From positions 310,001-374,000 of the forward strand of contig NZ_JAFP01000001.1 of the NCBI RefSeq assembly GCF_000526195.1: a stretch of 64,000 nt of DNA. Direction: 5' to 3'. Below are positions 52,920 to 61,359 of this stretch, one piece after another. The notes below the pieces were generated by a model. The model saw only the letters and a list, made by a program, of their open reading frames with translations. It had not been told where the DNA came from and searched no databases. This DNA comes from Hippea sp. KM1 (lineage in GTDB: Bacteria > Campylobacterota_A > Desulfurellia > Desulfurellales > Hippeaceae). The position numbers and the translations under genes were made by a program. Each line of letters starts with the position of its first letter. The first letter of the stretch is position 1.

Positions 52920-54227
52920 CTAACTCCCAAATCTCTTGTCTATCAAACGCTTAACTTTGCCCGTTATGGGGCTTCTTTCTGAGCTTCCTAATTCGACAAA
53001 CTCAACCTCAAAAACCTTTATAAACTCAACATCGACCGCTTCTTTAAACAGCGGAATCTCATTTTTTAGGTTCTCTTTAATCAAATCAGCATACTTTTTG
53101 CTGTTTTGAGGCTCTGATGACTCTATCCTTAAAATGAAACTCGTCTTTCCATCGTCTATTTCGTCGATTATCACCTGATAGTTTGCGCTTATCCCGTCTT
53201 TTGAGATAAACTCAGAGAAGCACTTTTCAATCTGACCCATCGAAACATAGGCGCCGCCAAATTTAAAATCCTCACCAGCCCTGCCTTTTAGGACAATAAG
53301 CGGATTTTTATCACCGCAGGAGCAGCTTTCCTTTTTTATATAGCCCATATCTCCGATTCGATAGCGTATAACAGGAGATGATATTCTGCCCAGATTGGTA
53401 ACAACGACCTCTCCCAACTCTCCGACATCGCACGGTTTATCCTTTTCAAAGTCATAAATCTCTATGAATTGAAAATCGGTCGGTATGTGGTATTCGCTTG
53501 CTGCACACCTCTTGCACTGATACCCCATAAGACCGCAGTCTGCGCTTGAATAACCGGCAGCCCTTAATCCAACATCACCAAATGCCTCTTTAAGCAGTTT
53601 TCTTGCGTTGTCGCTTAAGTTTTCACCTGCAAACTGAATCATTCTGACACTGTCAAATTTTTTACCCTTTTTCAAAAGCGTGTCTGCAAAGTAAATCAAA
53701 AGGCTTGGAATACTCAAAATTACAGTTGGTTTAAACAGCTCAAAGTAATAAATCAGCTTATCAAAATCGGTTATTGCCGATATGGGCAGATGCACAGCAC
53801 CTATCTCTTTTATGATTTCATGACCGCCAAGAAACGATGGCCACATATTGCCAGCCACAAACAAGTTTGCAACAATGTCTTTTTTATTTACTCCGAGTAC
53901 CTTTAAGGCATTTGCCTGAACAAAAGCAAATTTATCCCACTCATCGTGCGTAAGACTGCTGAAGCGGGCAACACCGCTTGTGCCGCCTGTTGATACGATA
54001 ATCATATCCTCAATATCCACTGTGAGCATCGCTTTTGTGTTGGGATAGGCGTTGTTTCTTATCTCATCACGGCTAAGAAAAGGAATCTTCAGCCAATCCT
54101 CATAGCTTTTAATCTCGCCCAATCCTTTGTATTTTTCCTTAAAATACCCGCTTTTGCTTTTTGCTGCATTGAATATATCTATTGCCTTTTCAAGCTGCTT
54201 GTTAAAATCGTAATACTCAAAAATCAT
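52920..54227 (-). CDS. PaaK-like adenylate-forming enzyme B
   Basis: A 435-residue member of the phenylacetate-CoA ligase family: IVSTGGTSGVARFSS (P-loop), AAGYSSADCGLMGYQC, IRYRIGDMGYI and SPITGKVKRLID. It has two CxC/CxxC cysteine groups (YQCKRCAAS, CSCGD) that may bind zinc. It is homologous to the C-terminal half of the LuxC fusion and to the next gene, so the operon encodes three PaaK-like domains plus LuxE. Substrate unknown. Two bases separate it from luxE. Confidence 0.82.
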   Translation of the reverse strand: MIFEYYDFNKQLEKAIDIFNAAKSKSGYFKEKYKGLGEIKSYEDWLKIPFLSRDEIRNNAYPNTKAMLTVDIEDMIIVSTGGTSGVARFSSLTHDEWDKFAFVQANALKVLGVNKKDIVANLFVAGNMWPSFLGGHEIIKEIGAVHLPISAITDFDKLIYYFELFKPTVILSIPSLLIYFADTLLKKGKKFDSVRMIQFAGENLSDNARKLLKEAFGDVGLRAAGYSSADCGLMGYQCKRCAASEYHIPTDFQFIEIYDFEKDKPCDVGELGEVVVTNLGRISSPVIRYRIGDMGYIKKESCSCGDKNPLIVLKGRAGEDFKFGGAYVSMGQIEKCFSEFISKDGISANYQVIIDEIDDGKTSFILRIESSEPQNSKKYADLIKENLKNEIPLFKEAVDVEFIKVFEVEFVELGSSERSPITGKVKRLIDKRFGS

Positions 54228-54230
54228 ATC

Positions 54231-55574
54231 TTACCCCTTTATGAACTTGTGTTTTTTCACTGCCTGTTTTTGAGAGATTTCCTTAATCTCAACATTGATA
54301 AGCTCTATATCTGCAGCCTTTGTTAGGCTGTCGTATTTTGCGTTGAATTCACGAGAGTATGACTTTAAGAACTCAATAAGCTTATCCTTACAGTATTTCT
54401 CTTTGTCTTTGTTTTCGCCGTCTGTGTAAACGGTGAAGTAGAATGTGTCTATGCCTTCAATCTTTTTCTGCTCAACCTCAAAAACACCGCTGTATTTTAG
54501 CTCTTTTAGTGAATAGAAGAACCTGCCGATTTGGGGGATTTTCAGATTTGTGCCGTAAAAGACGACGCTGTCTGAAACCCTGCCGAATATGCATATCATC
54601 TCATCGGGAAGGCCTTGGTATAAACTTTTAGGAATTTTGCCTTCAAATTCTCCTTTTTCAAGCAAAATGCCAGAATCCTTCGTATCGTAGCGAATCAGGG
54701 GTATAAGCTGATCCTTTGTAACAACAATACTGCCGTCTATAATCTCAACAAACGCACTACTTGTCCTTTTCATTATCATCGGCGGATCGTCCGTATCAAA
54801 AAGCTCTCTGCATAAAGCGGAGTTTTCCAGCAAAAACCGCCTTAAACCGATTGTTTCTTTCGTCTCCATGCCCAAGTCTCCTGTGTCTGCAGAGCCATAA
54901 CCCGTCCAGAGTGCTACAGCATCGCTTTTGTGTCCGAATTTTAAAGCAATATCTTTTCTAAAGCTTTCTGAGAAATACTCGCCCACAACGGGAAAAAAGA
55001 CGCATCCCTCAAGCAGGTCTTTATCGTCCTTTAAAAGCGAATAGATGATGCTTACATTGGATGCGTTTGTTATCCAGATAAACTGGTCAAAGCTGTTTTT
55101 AAACCTCTTGACGATTTGCTCACCCTCTTTTAGGTCAAGCCCCGGAAGAGCGGTTGTTAATTGATAATCGACTTTGGAAGCAAGGCTGCGCATAGCACAA
55201 GCCAACTGCATCCCGCCAATCCACATACCAAAAGCCAAAGAGACAATAACAAGCGTTCTTTTTTTATCTATTGAGTAGAGAGCTTTGAATGATTCTTCAA
55301 TGGCTTTTAAATACTTTTCCTCATCATCTGCCTGTTTCAACCAATAGACGCTGCCCGTTTTTGAGAACCCGCTTGAAGCACCGATTAGGGAGCATCTTTT
55401 CATCCCATCCTTCCTTGTTGTCTTTTCTATGTCGTATTTCAGAAGGTAGTTTTCCTTTGTCATAATCGGTATATCATCCCACTCTTTGACATTTTCGACA
55501 TTAGAATCTTTTAGGAATTGTCTGTAAGCCTCCACATTTGATTTTACATCCTCAAACAGGGCAAATCTGTCCAC
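54231..55574 (-). CDS. PaaK-like adenylate-forming protein A, P-loop divergent
   Basis: A 447-residue relative of PaaK/LuxE. The core folds are recognisable (WTGYGSADTGDLGMETKE, LIPLIRYDTKDSGILLEK, FGRVSDSVVFYGTNL), but the ATP loop reads SLIGASSGFSKTGSVYW rather than SSGTTGxP, lacking the usual threonine pair. It may have lost or altered adenylation and act as a partner, or use a different substrate. 1-3 bp gaps on both sides place it in the operon. Confidence 0.75.
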   Translation of the reverse strand: MDRFALFEDVKSNVEAYRQFLKDSNVENVKEWDDIPIMTKENYLLKYDIEKTTRKDGMKRCSLIGASSGFSKTGSVYWLKQADDEEKYLKAIEESFKALYSIDKKRTLVIVSLAFGMWIGGMQLACAMRSLASKVDYQLTTALPGLDLKEGEQIVKRFKNSFDQFIWITNASNVSIIYSLLKDDKDLLEGCVFFPVVGEYFSESFRKDIALKFGHKSDAVALWTGYGSADTGDLGMETKETIGLRRFLLENSALCRELFDTDDPPMIMKRTSSAFVEIIDGSIVVTKDQLIPLIRYDTKDSGILLEKGEFEGKIPKSLYQGLPDEMICIFGRVSDSVVFYGTNLKIPQIGRFFYSLKELKYSGVFEVEQKKIEGIDTFYFTVYTDGENKDKEKYCKDKLIEFLKSYSREFNAKYDSLTKAADIELINVEIKEISQKQAVKKHKFIKG

Positions 55575-55575
55575 A

Positions 55576-56772
55576 TCAAGCCTCCTTCAGCTCTTTTATA
55601 AAGCCTATCCTTACGGCGTTTATGCCAATAAAGACACCGCTTAGGAGCAAAACCCACCTAAGACCCACAAGGTCTATAAAGACACCGGTTAGAGCATAGC
55701 TCAACGGCGATAGAGACATAGAGATGGCGCTCAAAAACGACATAATCCTGCCAAGCAGGTTGGCAGGCAGTCTTGTTTGATACAAAGACAACAGGTGCAC
55801 ATTAGCAGCGTTTAAGAAAAATCCTATAAAAAACAGGCTTAAAAGCGTTATGTAAAAATAGTGAATCTCGCCGAATATTACAAACATCAACCCAACCAAA
55901 AAAATCGAAAAGACAATAACATCCCTCGGGTGGGCTTTTATTTTTATTGAACTTAAAATTATGGATGAGCTAAACATACCGAAACCGTAGGATGCCATCA
56001 TGGCTGCTATGCCTTTTGAATCCATGTGATAGATTTTGCCTGCAAATATTGGTATGACAATCGTTATTGCGGCAAAGAAGAAGTTTATAACGGCTGTTTT
56101 ATCCAATAGTTTTGATGCTATCGGCTGGCTTTTTATCGTTCTAAAACCGTCCTTAATTGTTTCAAAAAAGGATAGTTTCACAGCTGTGGTTTCCATTTTT
56201 TTTAGTTTTATGCCCCACAAGAAAAAAGCCGAAAGCAAAAAGGAAAAGCTGTTTGATAAAAATGCAAGCGGAACGCCGATTGATGCAATCAGCCCTGCGC
56301 CTATTATAGGCCCTAAAACAATACTGAAGCTTGATGTGGTTTGGACTATGCCGTTTGCCTGAGTTATGTTTTCTTTTTTTACAATCTGGGGTATTATGGA
56401 CATCGATGCCGGCATAAAATAGGCACTCGCCACAGACATAATCGATGTAAAAAACATAAGGTAAAACAGATTTAGTTTGTGATAATAGGCAAGAAATGCC
56501 AAAGCAAATGTGCAGGCTGACTGAATAATGTCTGTTGCAACCATTATCCTTGCGCGGTTTTTCCTATCGGCTAAAGAGCCTGCAAATGGAAAGACCAAAA
56601 CAGCAGGCAGGCTGAACGATACCATAACAAGGGCGACAACAAGACCCGAATGGCTCCATTTGTAGCTTATCCACAAAAGCACAAGCGAATGAATGCCGTC
56701 GCCGATGCGGGATACAAAGCGGGATAGGAAGTATCTCAAAAAATAACGGTTGGAACTAAATACATTTACCAC
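55576..56772 (-). CDS. MFS exporter (EntS/MefA-like)
   Basis: A 398-residue twelve-helix MFS protein. Motif A FAGSLADRKNRARIM follows helix 2, and VLGPIIGAGLIASIG is a motif C-like antiporter segment of drug/siderophore exporters. It overlaps the upstream gene by 7 bp and precedes the adenylating enzymes by 1 bp. Its place in the operon suggests that it exports the product. Confidence 0.85.
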   Translation of the reverse strand: MVNVFSSNRYFLRYFLSRFVSRIGDGIHSLVLLWISYKWSHSGLVVALVMVSFSLPAVLVFPFAGSLADRKNRARIMVATDIIQSACTFALAFLAYYHKLNLFYLMFFTSIMSVASAYFMPASMSIIPQIVKKENITQANGIVQTTSSFSIVLGPIIGAGLIASIGVPLAFLSNSFSFLLSAFFLWGIKLKKMETTAVKLSFFETIKDGFRTIKSQPIASKLLDKTAVINFFFAAITIVIPIFAGKIYHMDSKGIAAMMASYGFGMFSSSIILSSIKIKAHPRDVIVFSIFLVGLMFVIFGEIHYFYITLLSLFFIGFFLNAANVHLLSLYQTRLPANLLGRIMSFLSAISMSLSPLSYALTGVFIDLVGLRWVLLLSGVFIGINAVRIGFIKELKEA

Positions 56773-58199
56773 AAAACCCTCTTCATCATAGAAACAGAAT
56801 AGTTAAACAGCTCTTTTGCAAAACTGCCGTAAACCTTAATTCTGTCTGTGTCTATCAGCGTGTTTAAATATTGAAACCTAACTGCATCCTTGCCGTCTAA
56901 GATATACGGGGCAACGCCGCAGAAGAAAAAACCCATCTCCTCAATTTTGTCTATATGCTCATCCAAAGGTGCATCGTTTAGCGGTATATTCAAAAATACA
57001 ACCTCGGCCTGGGTTGAGAGTCTTAAGCGGTTGAAGGCGCTTTTTATCTCCTTTGATAGGTTTTTGCTTATGCTGAGGACATTTATCGTTCCAAATCCCC
57101 ACGGTGCGTTGTATTTTGAGTCTATAAGGCTTTCGTTGTCGTATAAGGGCTTAGACGGTGTTTCTGTTTCAAAGTCCAAGTTGCCGTAGATTTTTTTCAT
57201 AATTGCGCTGTGTTTTTCGGGTAGATAGACAAGCCTTTTTTCAGATGCAAGCGGCTTAAAGTACAAGATGCAGCTTTCACGCTCAGATAAAGGCTTTATC
57301 TCCATTTTCTTGTAGTTGAACTCCTTTGGAACCAAGCCAAACGACACGCCGCAGGCCTTAGAGCCGAATTCCTCGTTGATCTTCTGCGTTCCTGTATGGC
57401 TTGTTACAGGCTGTGAAAAGATGCCCTTTAGCTTCAAATCTAAAGCTAATTCTTCCAATTTCTTGCGCATGCTTTTGGCAAGCTTCTTACCCCTATATGC
57501 AGGGTCAACCGCCGCCTGCCCCAATTCGGCCACCGATTTGCTTGATAGCTTCTCTATCGCATAATGCCCGACAACCTTGCCGTATTTTTTGTCAATGGCC
57601 GTTATGGAGATAAGCTCCTTGCTCTTGTTCATCGCCTCTATCACTTCGGGGTAATACATATCGCCGTTTGGATAGCTATAACCGTAGGTTTTGTAAATTA
57701 GCCTTGAAACCTGATATGCATTTTTTGGTTTTAATGGCTCAATATAAATCTCATCCGACGGCTCTTCTTCACTTTCTTGCTCGAATAACATCTCGTATTG
57801 GGTTATATCCTTCTGTGGTTTGTTAAACAGAAGCCTTAGCTCCTTGCCCTCTTTGCCGTGGTTAACCCAGATGAGCCTGTCGCAGTAAGCCTGTATGAGG
57901 CTTAGGCTAAGTTTTTCTGTCTCGTTTGACTCATCGGCTTTGGGCAGTGGTATGCCCTTATCAAAAAATGAAACTATGAAGTGTTTTGGATCTATCCTTG
58001 TAATAATCCTTATTATTCTACTTTCTTTGTCGGCCTTTAGAAGCCTCAAGACATAGGAAAACGCCTCTTCGGCTATTAAGTAGAATCGGTCCAATTCCTC
58101 TTTCTCAAAGCCAGAGACCCTGGCCGATTCAACTATAAAGGACTGAACGATCCTCAACGAGACCAAATCATCCTGCACTGATAATTCAAAGTTTATCAT
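56766..58199 (-). CDS. RsbW-like HATPase-GNAT acetyltransferase fusion
   Basis: A 477-residue protein. Residues 1-130 follow the RsbW/HATPase_c_2 outline (LYLIAEEAFSYVLRLL at the N-box place, FDKGIPLP at G1), but the N-box asparagine is replaced (EEAFSY) and the glycine-rich G2 loop is absent, so ATP binding is doubtful. Residues about 155-300 are a GNAT domain with GQAAVDPAYRGKKLAKSM, the acetyl-CoA loop; a further 170 residues resemble a second GNAT-like fold. First gene of the operon; could acetylate the product or regulate. ATG 58199; GTG 58202 is also possible. Confidence 0.8.
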   Translation of the reverse strand: MINFELSVQDDLVSLRIVQSFIVESARVSGFEKEELDRFYLIAEEAFSYVLRLLKADKESRIIRIITRIDPKHFIVSFFDKGIPLPKADESNETEKLSLSLIQAYCDRLIWVNHGKEGKELRLLFNKPQKDITQYEMLFEQESEEEPSDEIYIEPLKPKNAYQVSRLIYKTYGYSYPNGDMYYPEVIEAMNKSKELISITAIDKKYGKVVGHYAIEKLSSKSVAELGQAAVDPAYRGKKLAKSMRKKLEELALDLKLKGIFSQPVTSHTGTQKINEEFGSKACGVSFGLVPKEFNYKKMEIKPLSERESCILYFKPLASEKRLVYLPEKHSAIMKKIYGNLDFETETPSKPLYDNESLIDSKYNAPWGFGTINVLSISKNLSKEIKSAFNRLRLSTQAEVVFLNIPLNDAPLDEHIDKIEEMGFFFCGVAPYILDGKDAVRFQYLNTLIDTDRIKVYGSFAKELFNYSVSMMKRVLW

Positions 58200-58208
58200 C
58201 ACTACCCC

Positions 58209-58236
58209 TATAAATATTTCTTGTGAAATATTTATA
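58209..58236. promoter_or_regulatory. 28-bp perfect palindrome at the start of the LuxC/LuxE operon transcript
   Basis: TATAAATATTTC (58209-58220), TTGT, GAAATATTTATA (58225-58236): 12-bp perfect arms. It lies between the predicted start point (about 58235) and the first start codon (58199), so it may be an operator read as a roadblock or a 5' mRNA hairpin. Confidence 0.75.
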
Positions 58237-58241
58237 CTTAA

Positions 58242-58270
58242 AGTTTAGTGTCTAAAGCTGGGAAAGTCAA
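58242..58270 (-). promoter_or_regulatory. Promoter of the LuxC/LuxE operon
   Basis: TTGACT (58265-58270), 17-bp spacer, TAAACT (58242-58247) on the minus strand. The leader would be about 36 bases and begins in the palindrome. Confidence 0.7.
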
Positions 58271-58350
58271 AAAAATAGTTGAGTTTTTGGGTGAATGGTT
58301 GATTGCGGTCCTGTGGAGTCAAACATAGGGTTTGGCTATAGAATAAAAAG

Positions 58351-58379
58351 TTGTATCGGTTTGTTTTATGGTTTATAAA
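58351..58379 (+). promoter_or_regulatory. Predicted promoter of the type I restriction-modification operon
   Basis: TTGTAT (58351-58356), 17-bp spacer, TATAAA (58374-58379). GGAGG at 58425-58429 is seven bases before the third ATG (58437). Confidence 0.6.
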
Positions 58380-58436
58380 TATTGAAGAGCTTGATTGTTG
58401 AAAAGAGCGATGGATGTGTAAATAGGAGGTATGATG

Positions 58437-59192
58437 ATGAAAAATGAGGAATCATTTGAGCAGAAACTCTGGAAAGCTGCAGATAAACTAAGAAAAAATA
58501 TCGATGCTGCTGAATATAAGCATGTAGTGTTGGGTTTGATATTCTTAAGATATATTTCCGATGCTTTTGAAAATTTATATGAAAAGCTAAAAAAAGGTGA
58601 AGGTGAATACGCAGGAGCTGACCCTGAAGATGTGGATGAATACAGAGCCGAAAATGTCTTTTATGTTCCCCAAAAAGCAAGATGGGGATATCTAAAGGCA
58701 AATGCGAAAAAACCTGAGATTGGAAAGATTTTAGATGAAGCGATGGAGTTAATTGAAAAAGAAAACCCTTCACTCAAGGGTGTACTTCCTAAAGTTTATT
58801 CCAGAGGTAATCTTGATCCAATTAGCCTTGGTGGTCTTATCGATTTGTTCAGTAATGTGGCATTTGATGAAGCAAAGGAGAAAAGTGCAGATATTTTAGG
58901 ACATGTTTTTGAGTATTTTCTTGGTCAATTTGCACTTGCAGAAGGAAAAAAAGGGGGGCAGTTTTACACTCCAAGAAGCGTTGTTGAATTATTAGTTGAA
59001 ATGCTTGAACCTTATAGAGGCAGGGTTTTTGACCCTTGCTGTGGTTCTGGTGGTATGTTCGTTCAATCTGAGAAATTTGTCAAAGAACATCAAGGAAAAA
59101 TAGGTGATATTTCAATTTATGGCCAGGAAAGCAATCAAACAACATGGCGTCTCTGTAAAATGAATCTTGCAATAAGGAGTATTGACTCTATA
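58437..59192 (+). pseudogene. hsdM: HsdM (type I DNA methyltransferase), N-terminal part, cut by IS3 element
   Basis: N-terminal helical domain ([20 protein letters not shown], then [15 protein letters not shown]) and the SAM-binding motif [16 protein letters not shown]. Coding runs to [13 protein letters not shown], then enters the insertion element and stops at 59204. The 3' part resumes at 60580 in the same codon phase. Three successive ATGs (58431, 58434, 58437); the last has correct RBS spacing. The methyltransferase is divided between its SAM motif and its NPPF catalytic motif, so it should be inactive. Confidence 0.9.
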
Positions 59193-59230
59193 ATGCCCCC
59201 GTAAACTTCATCAGATTTTTGAACACTTCT

Positions 59231-59258
59231 CTTCTCAAATCTGATAAGATTTGAGAAG
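59231..59258. repeat. Hairpin upstream of the IS3 transposase
   Basis: CTTCTCAAATCT (59231-59242), GATA, AGATTTGAGAAG (59247-59258), perfect 12-bp arms; a second pair ATCAGAT (59261-59267) / ATCTGAT (59276-59282) follows. Such structures can protect IS elements from read-through transcription. Confidence 0.75.
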
Positions 59259-59319
59259 TAATCAGATGTTCTTAAATCTGATTTAGTCTTAAAAGTTTGA
59301 TTGATTTGAGGAGGTTGTT

Positions 59320-60492
59320 GTGTCAAAGAAACACAGAAAGTTTTCTTCTGAGTTTAAGGCCAAAGTGGTCTTAGAGTTGTTGGAAGGTGACAAGAGTGTA
59401 AGTGAGATTGCATCCAAATACGGCATATTACCTAAATCCATACATCAGTGGAAGAAGCAGTTTTTGGAGAATGCATCCTTAGCCTTTGAGAATGCTGTCC
59501 CGGCAAAGAAGTATAAGGAAGAGATAAGAGAGAAGGAATCCCAAATTGAGGCTCTATCCAAAGCATTGGGTCAGGCTACCATAGAAAGGGACTGGGTATT
59601 AAAAAAATTAAAGAGCTTGGGCTTGAAGACTAAGAAGAGCCTGGTGGAGCCCAAGCTCAAAAACCTTTCAATCACCAGGCAAACAGAGCTTTTAGGGATG
59701 AACAGGTCTACACTGTATTACAAGAACAAGCCAGAGATTTCAGAAGAAGACATAGAAATCATGAATGCCATTGATGAGATATACACAGAGTTTCCATACT
59801 ACGGATACAGAAGGATATACCACCAGTTGAGAAGAAAAGGCTTTGATAATGTGGGAAAGAGAAGAATAACAAGGTTCATGAAGATTATGGGCATAAGGGC
59901 TTTATATCCCAAAAGGAAGAGATTTAAAACAACAGAATTGGATAAGAACACAAAGGCCTATCCATATCTGCTAAACGACATAATACCCACAAAGCCCAAT
60001 CAGGTATGGGTCTCAGATATCACATACATCAGGCTCTGTAAGGGCTTTGCCTATCTGTGCGTCATAATGGACCTAAAATCAAGGGCTGTATTATCACACA
60101 AACTATCACCAACAATGGATGATGAACTTGTTGTAAGGACTATAGAATCTGCTATAGAAAAATACGGAAGACCCGATATCTTCAACTCTGACCAGGGGAG
60201 CCAATACACCTCAAACAGGACAATAGAGCTTCTAAAGAAACACAACATATCCATATCCATGGATGCCAAGGGCAGGTGTTTTGACAACATACACATGGAG
60301 AGGTTCTTCAGAAGCTTAAAACAGGAGAATATCTATCCAAGCTGCTATGAGAGATTCAAAGACGCAAAAACTGGAATAGATGAATACATACACACCTACA
60401 ATAGCAAGAGATTACACTCTGCTATTGGATATAAGACGCCTTTTGAGGTATATGGGTGTATGTCAGAAACAAAAGAAAACATAGTTGCTTGA
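59320..60492 (+). CDS. IS3-family transposase, OrfA and OrfB fused in one frame
   Basis: A 390-residue transposase. Residues 1-95 are OrfA-like: HTH (SEFKAKVVLELLEGDKSVSE, then IASKYGILPKSIHQWKKQF) and a leucine-zipper stretch. The rest is OrfB with an HTH_21 segment (YYGYRRIYHQLRRKG) and the DDE core: WVSDITYI, FNSDQGSQYT, and Glu in HMERFFRSLKQENI. Usually orfA and orfB need a -1 frameshift; here the frame is continuous, though an A7 run (59601-59607) remains at the junction. GTG start with GAGGAGG five bases upstream. Looks active. Confidence 0.93.
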   Translation: MSKKHRKFSSEFKAKVVLELLEGDKSVSEIASKYGILPKSIHQWKKQFLENASLAFENAVPAKKYKEEIREKESQIEALSKALGQATIERDWVLKKLKSLGLKTKKSLVEPKLKNLSITRQTELLGMNRSTLYYKNKPEISEEDIEIMNAIDEIYTEFPYYGYRRIYHQLRRKGFDNVGKRRITRFMKIMGIRALYPKRKRFKTTELDKNTKAYPYLLNDIIPTKPNQVWVSDITYIRLCKGFAYLCVIMDLKSRAVLSHKLSPTMDDELVVRTIESAIEKYGRPDIFNSDQGSQYTSNRTIELLKKHNISISMDAKGRCFDNIHMERFFRSLKQENIYPSCYERFKDAKTGIDEYIHTYNSKRLHSAIGYKTPFEVYGCMSETKENIVA

Positions 60493-60579
60493 AAAGGAGG
60501 TGAGTAGTCCTGTTAACTGAGGGTTAAGGAGAGAGAAGGAAAAGGGAAATGGGAAGAATTGACTTGACAAGTGGGGGCA

Positions 60580-61356
60580 ATATACTCATCGCAGGTTAAA
60601 TGGAATCCGGAAGGTTCATTCTTAAATGATGCCCATAAAGATTTAAAAGCGGATTTTGTAATTGCCAATCCACCTTTTAATGATAGTGATTGGAGTGGTG
60701 AATTACTCAGAAAAGATGTTAGATGGAAATATGGAGTTCCTCCTGCAGGAAATGCAAATTATGCATGGATACAACACTTTATTTTTCATCTTGCACCCCA
60801 CGGAAAAGCGGGTTTTGTTTTGGCTAAAGGTGCTTTGACCACAAAACAAACAGCTGAATATGAGATTAGGAAAAACATGATAGAGGATGATATCGTTGAT
60901 TGTATCGTAAATCTACCTTCGAAACTTTTTTTGAATACTCAAATACCAGCTTCTTTATGGTTTTTAAGAAAAAACAAAACCACCAGAAAAGGGCAAATCC
61001 TTTTTATTGATGCAAGGGATATGGGAGAGCTGATTAACAGAAGACAGAGGGTTTTAACACCTGAAGATATAAGAAAAATTGCTGATACTTACCATAAATG
61101 GCAGAAAGATGATGAAAGTTATGAGGATATCAAAGGCTTTTGCAAATCTGCCACCATTGAAGAGGTGAGAGAACTTGATTATGTGCTTACTCCAGGAAGG
61201 TATGTAGGCCTTCCTGATGAAGAAGATGATTTTGATTTTGAAGAAAGATTTAAAAAGTTAAAAGCTGAGTTCTTGGAGCAGTTAAAAGAAGAGGAAAGAT
61301 TGAATAAACTTATTTTGGAAAATCTGGAAAAAATAGAAATAAATTCTGAAGGATGA
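60580..61356 (+). pseudogene. hsdM: HsdM, C-terminal part downstream of the IS3 element
   Basis: Continues the interrupted gene from IYSSQVKWNPEGSFLNDA through the catalytic motif FVIANPPFNDSDW, MIEDDIVDCIVNLPSKLFLNTQIPASLWFL and the C-terminal coiled coil ending LENLEKIEINSEG. A GTG at 60571 inside the element end could allow translation of this fragment, but without the SAM site it cannot methylate. Three bases precede the next gene. Confidence 0.9.
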
Positions 61357-61359
61357 AAT

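Larger units (their letters stand above)
59193..60579 (+). mobile_element. IS3-family insertion sequence in hsdM
   Basis: About 1.39 kb. The ends carry inverted TGCCCCC (from 59194) and GGGGGCA (to 60579). ATA at 59190-59192 and 60580-60582 is an apparent 3-bp target duplication, normal for IS3; removing the element with one ATA leaves hsdM in frame (...IDS-I-YSSQVKW...). One extra A (59193) makes the left boundary uncertain by a base. Contains one intact transposase and a hairpin upstream of it. Confidence 0.9.

Noticed and set aside
49094-58199. Bioluminescence (lux) operon
   Set aside because: luxA, luxB and luxD are absent and the organism appears anaerobic; only the reductase-type components are shared.
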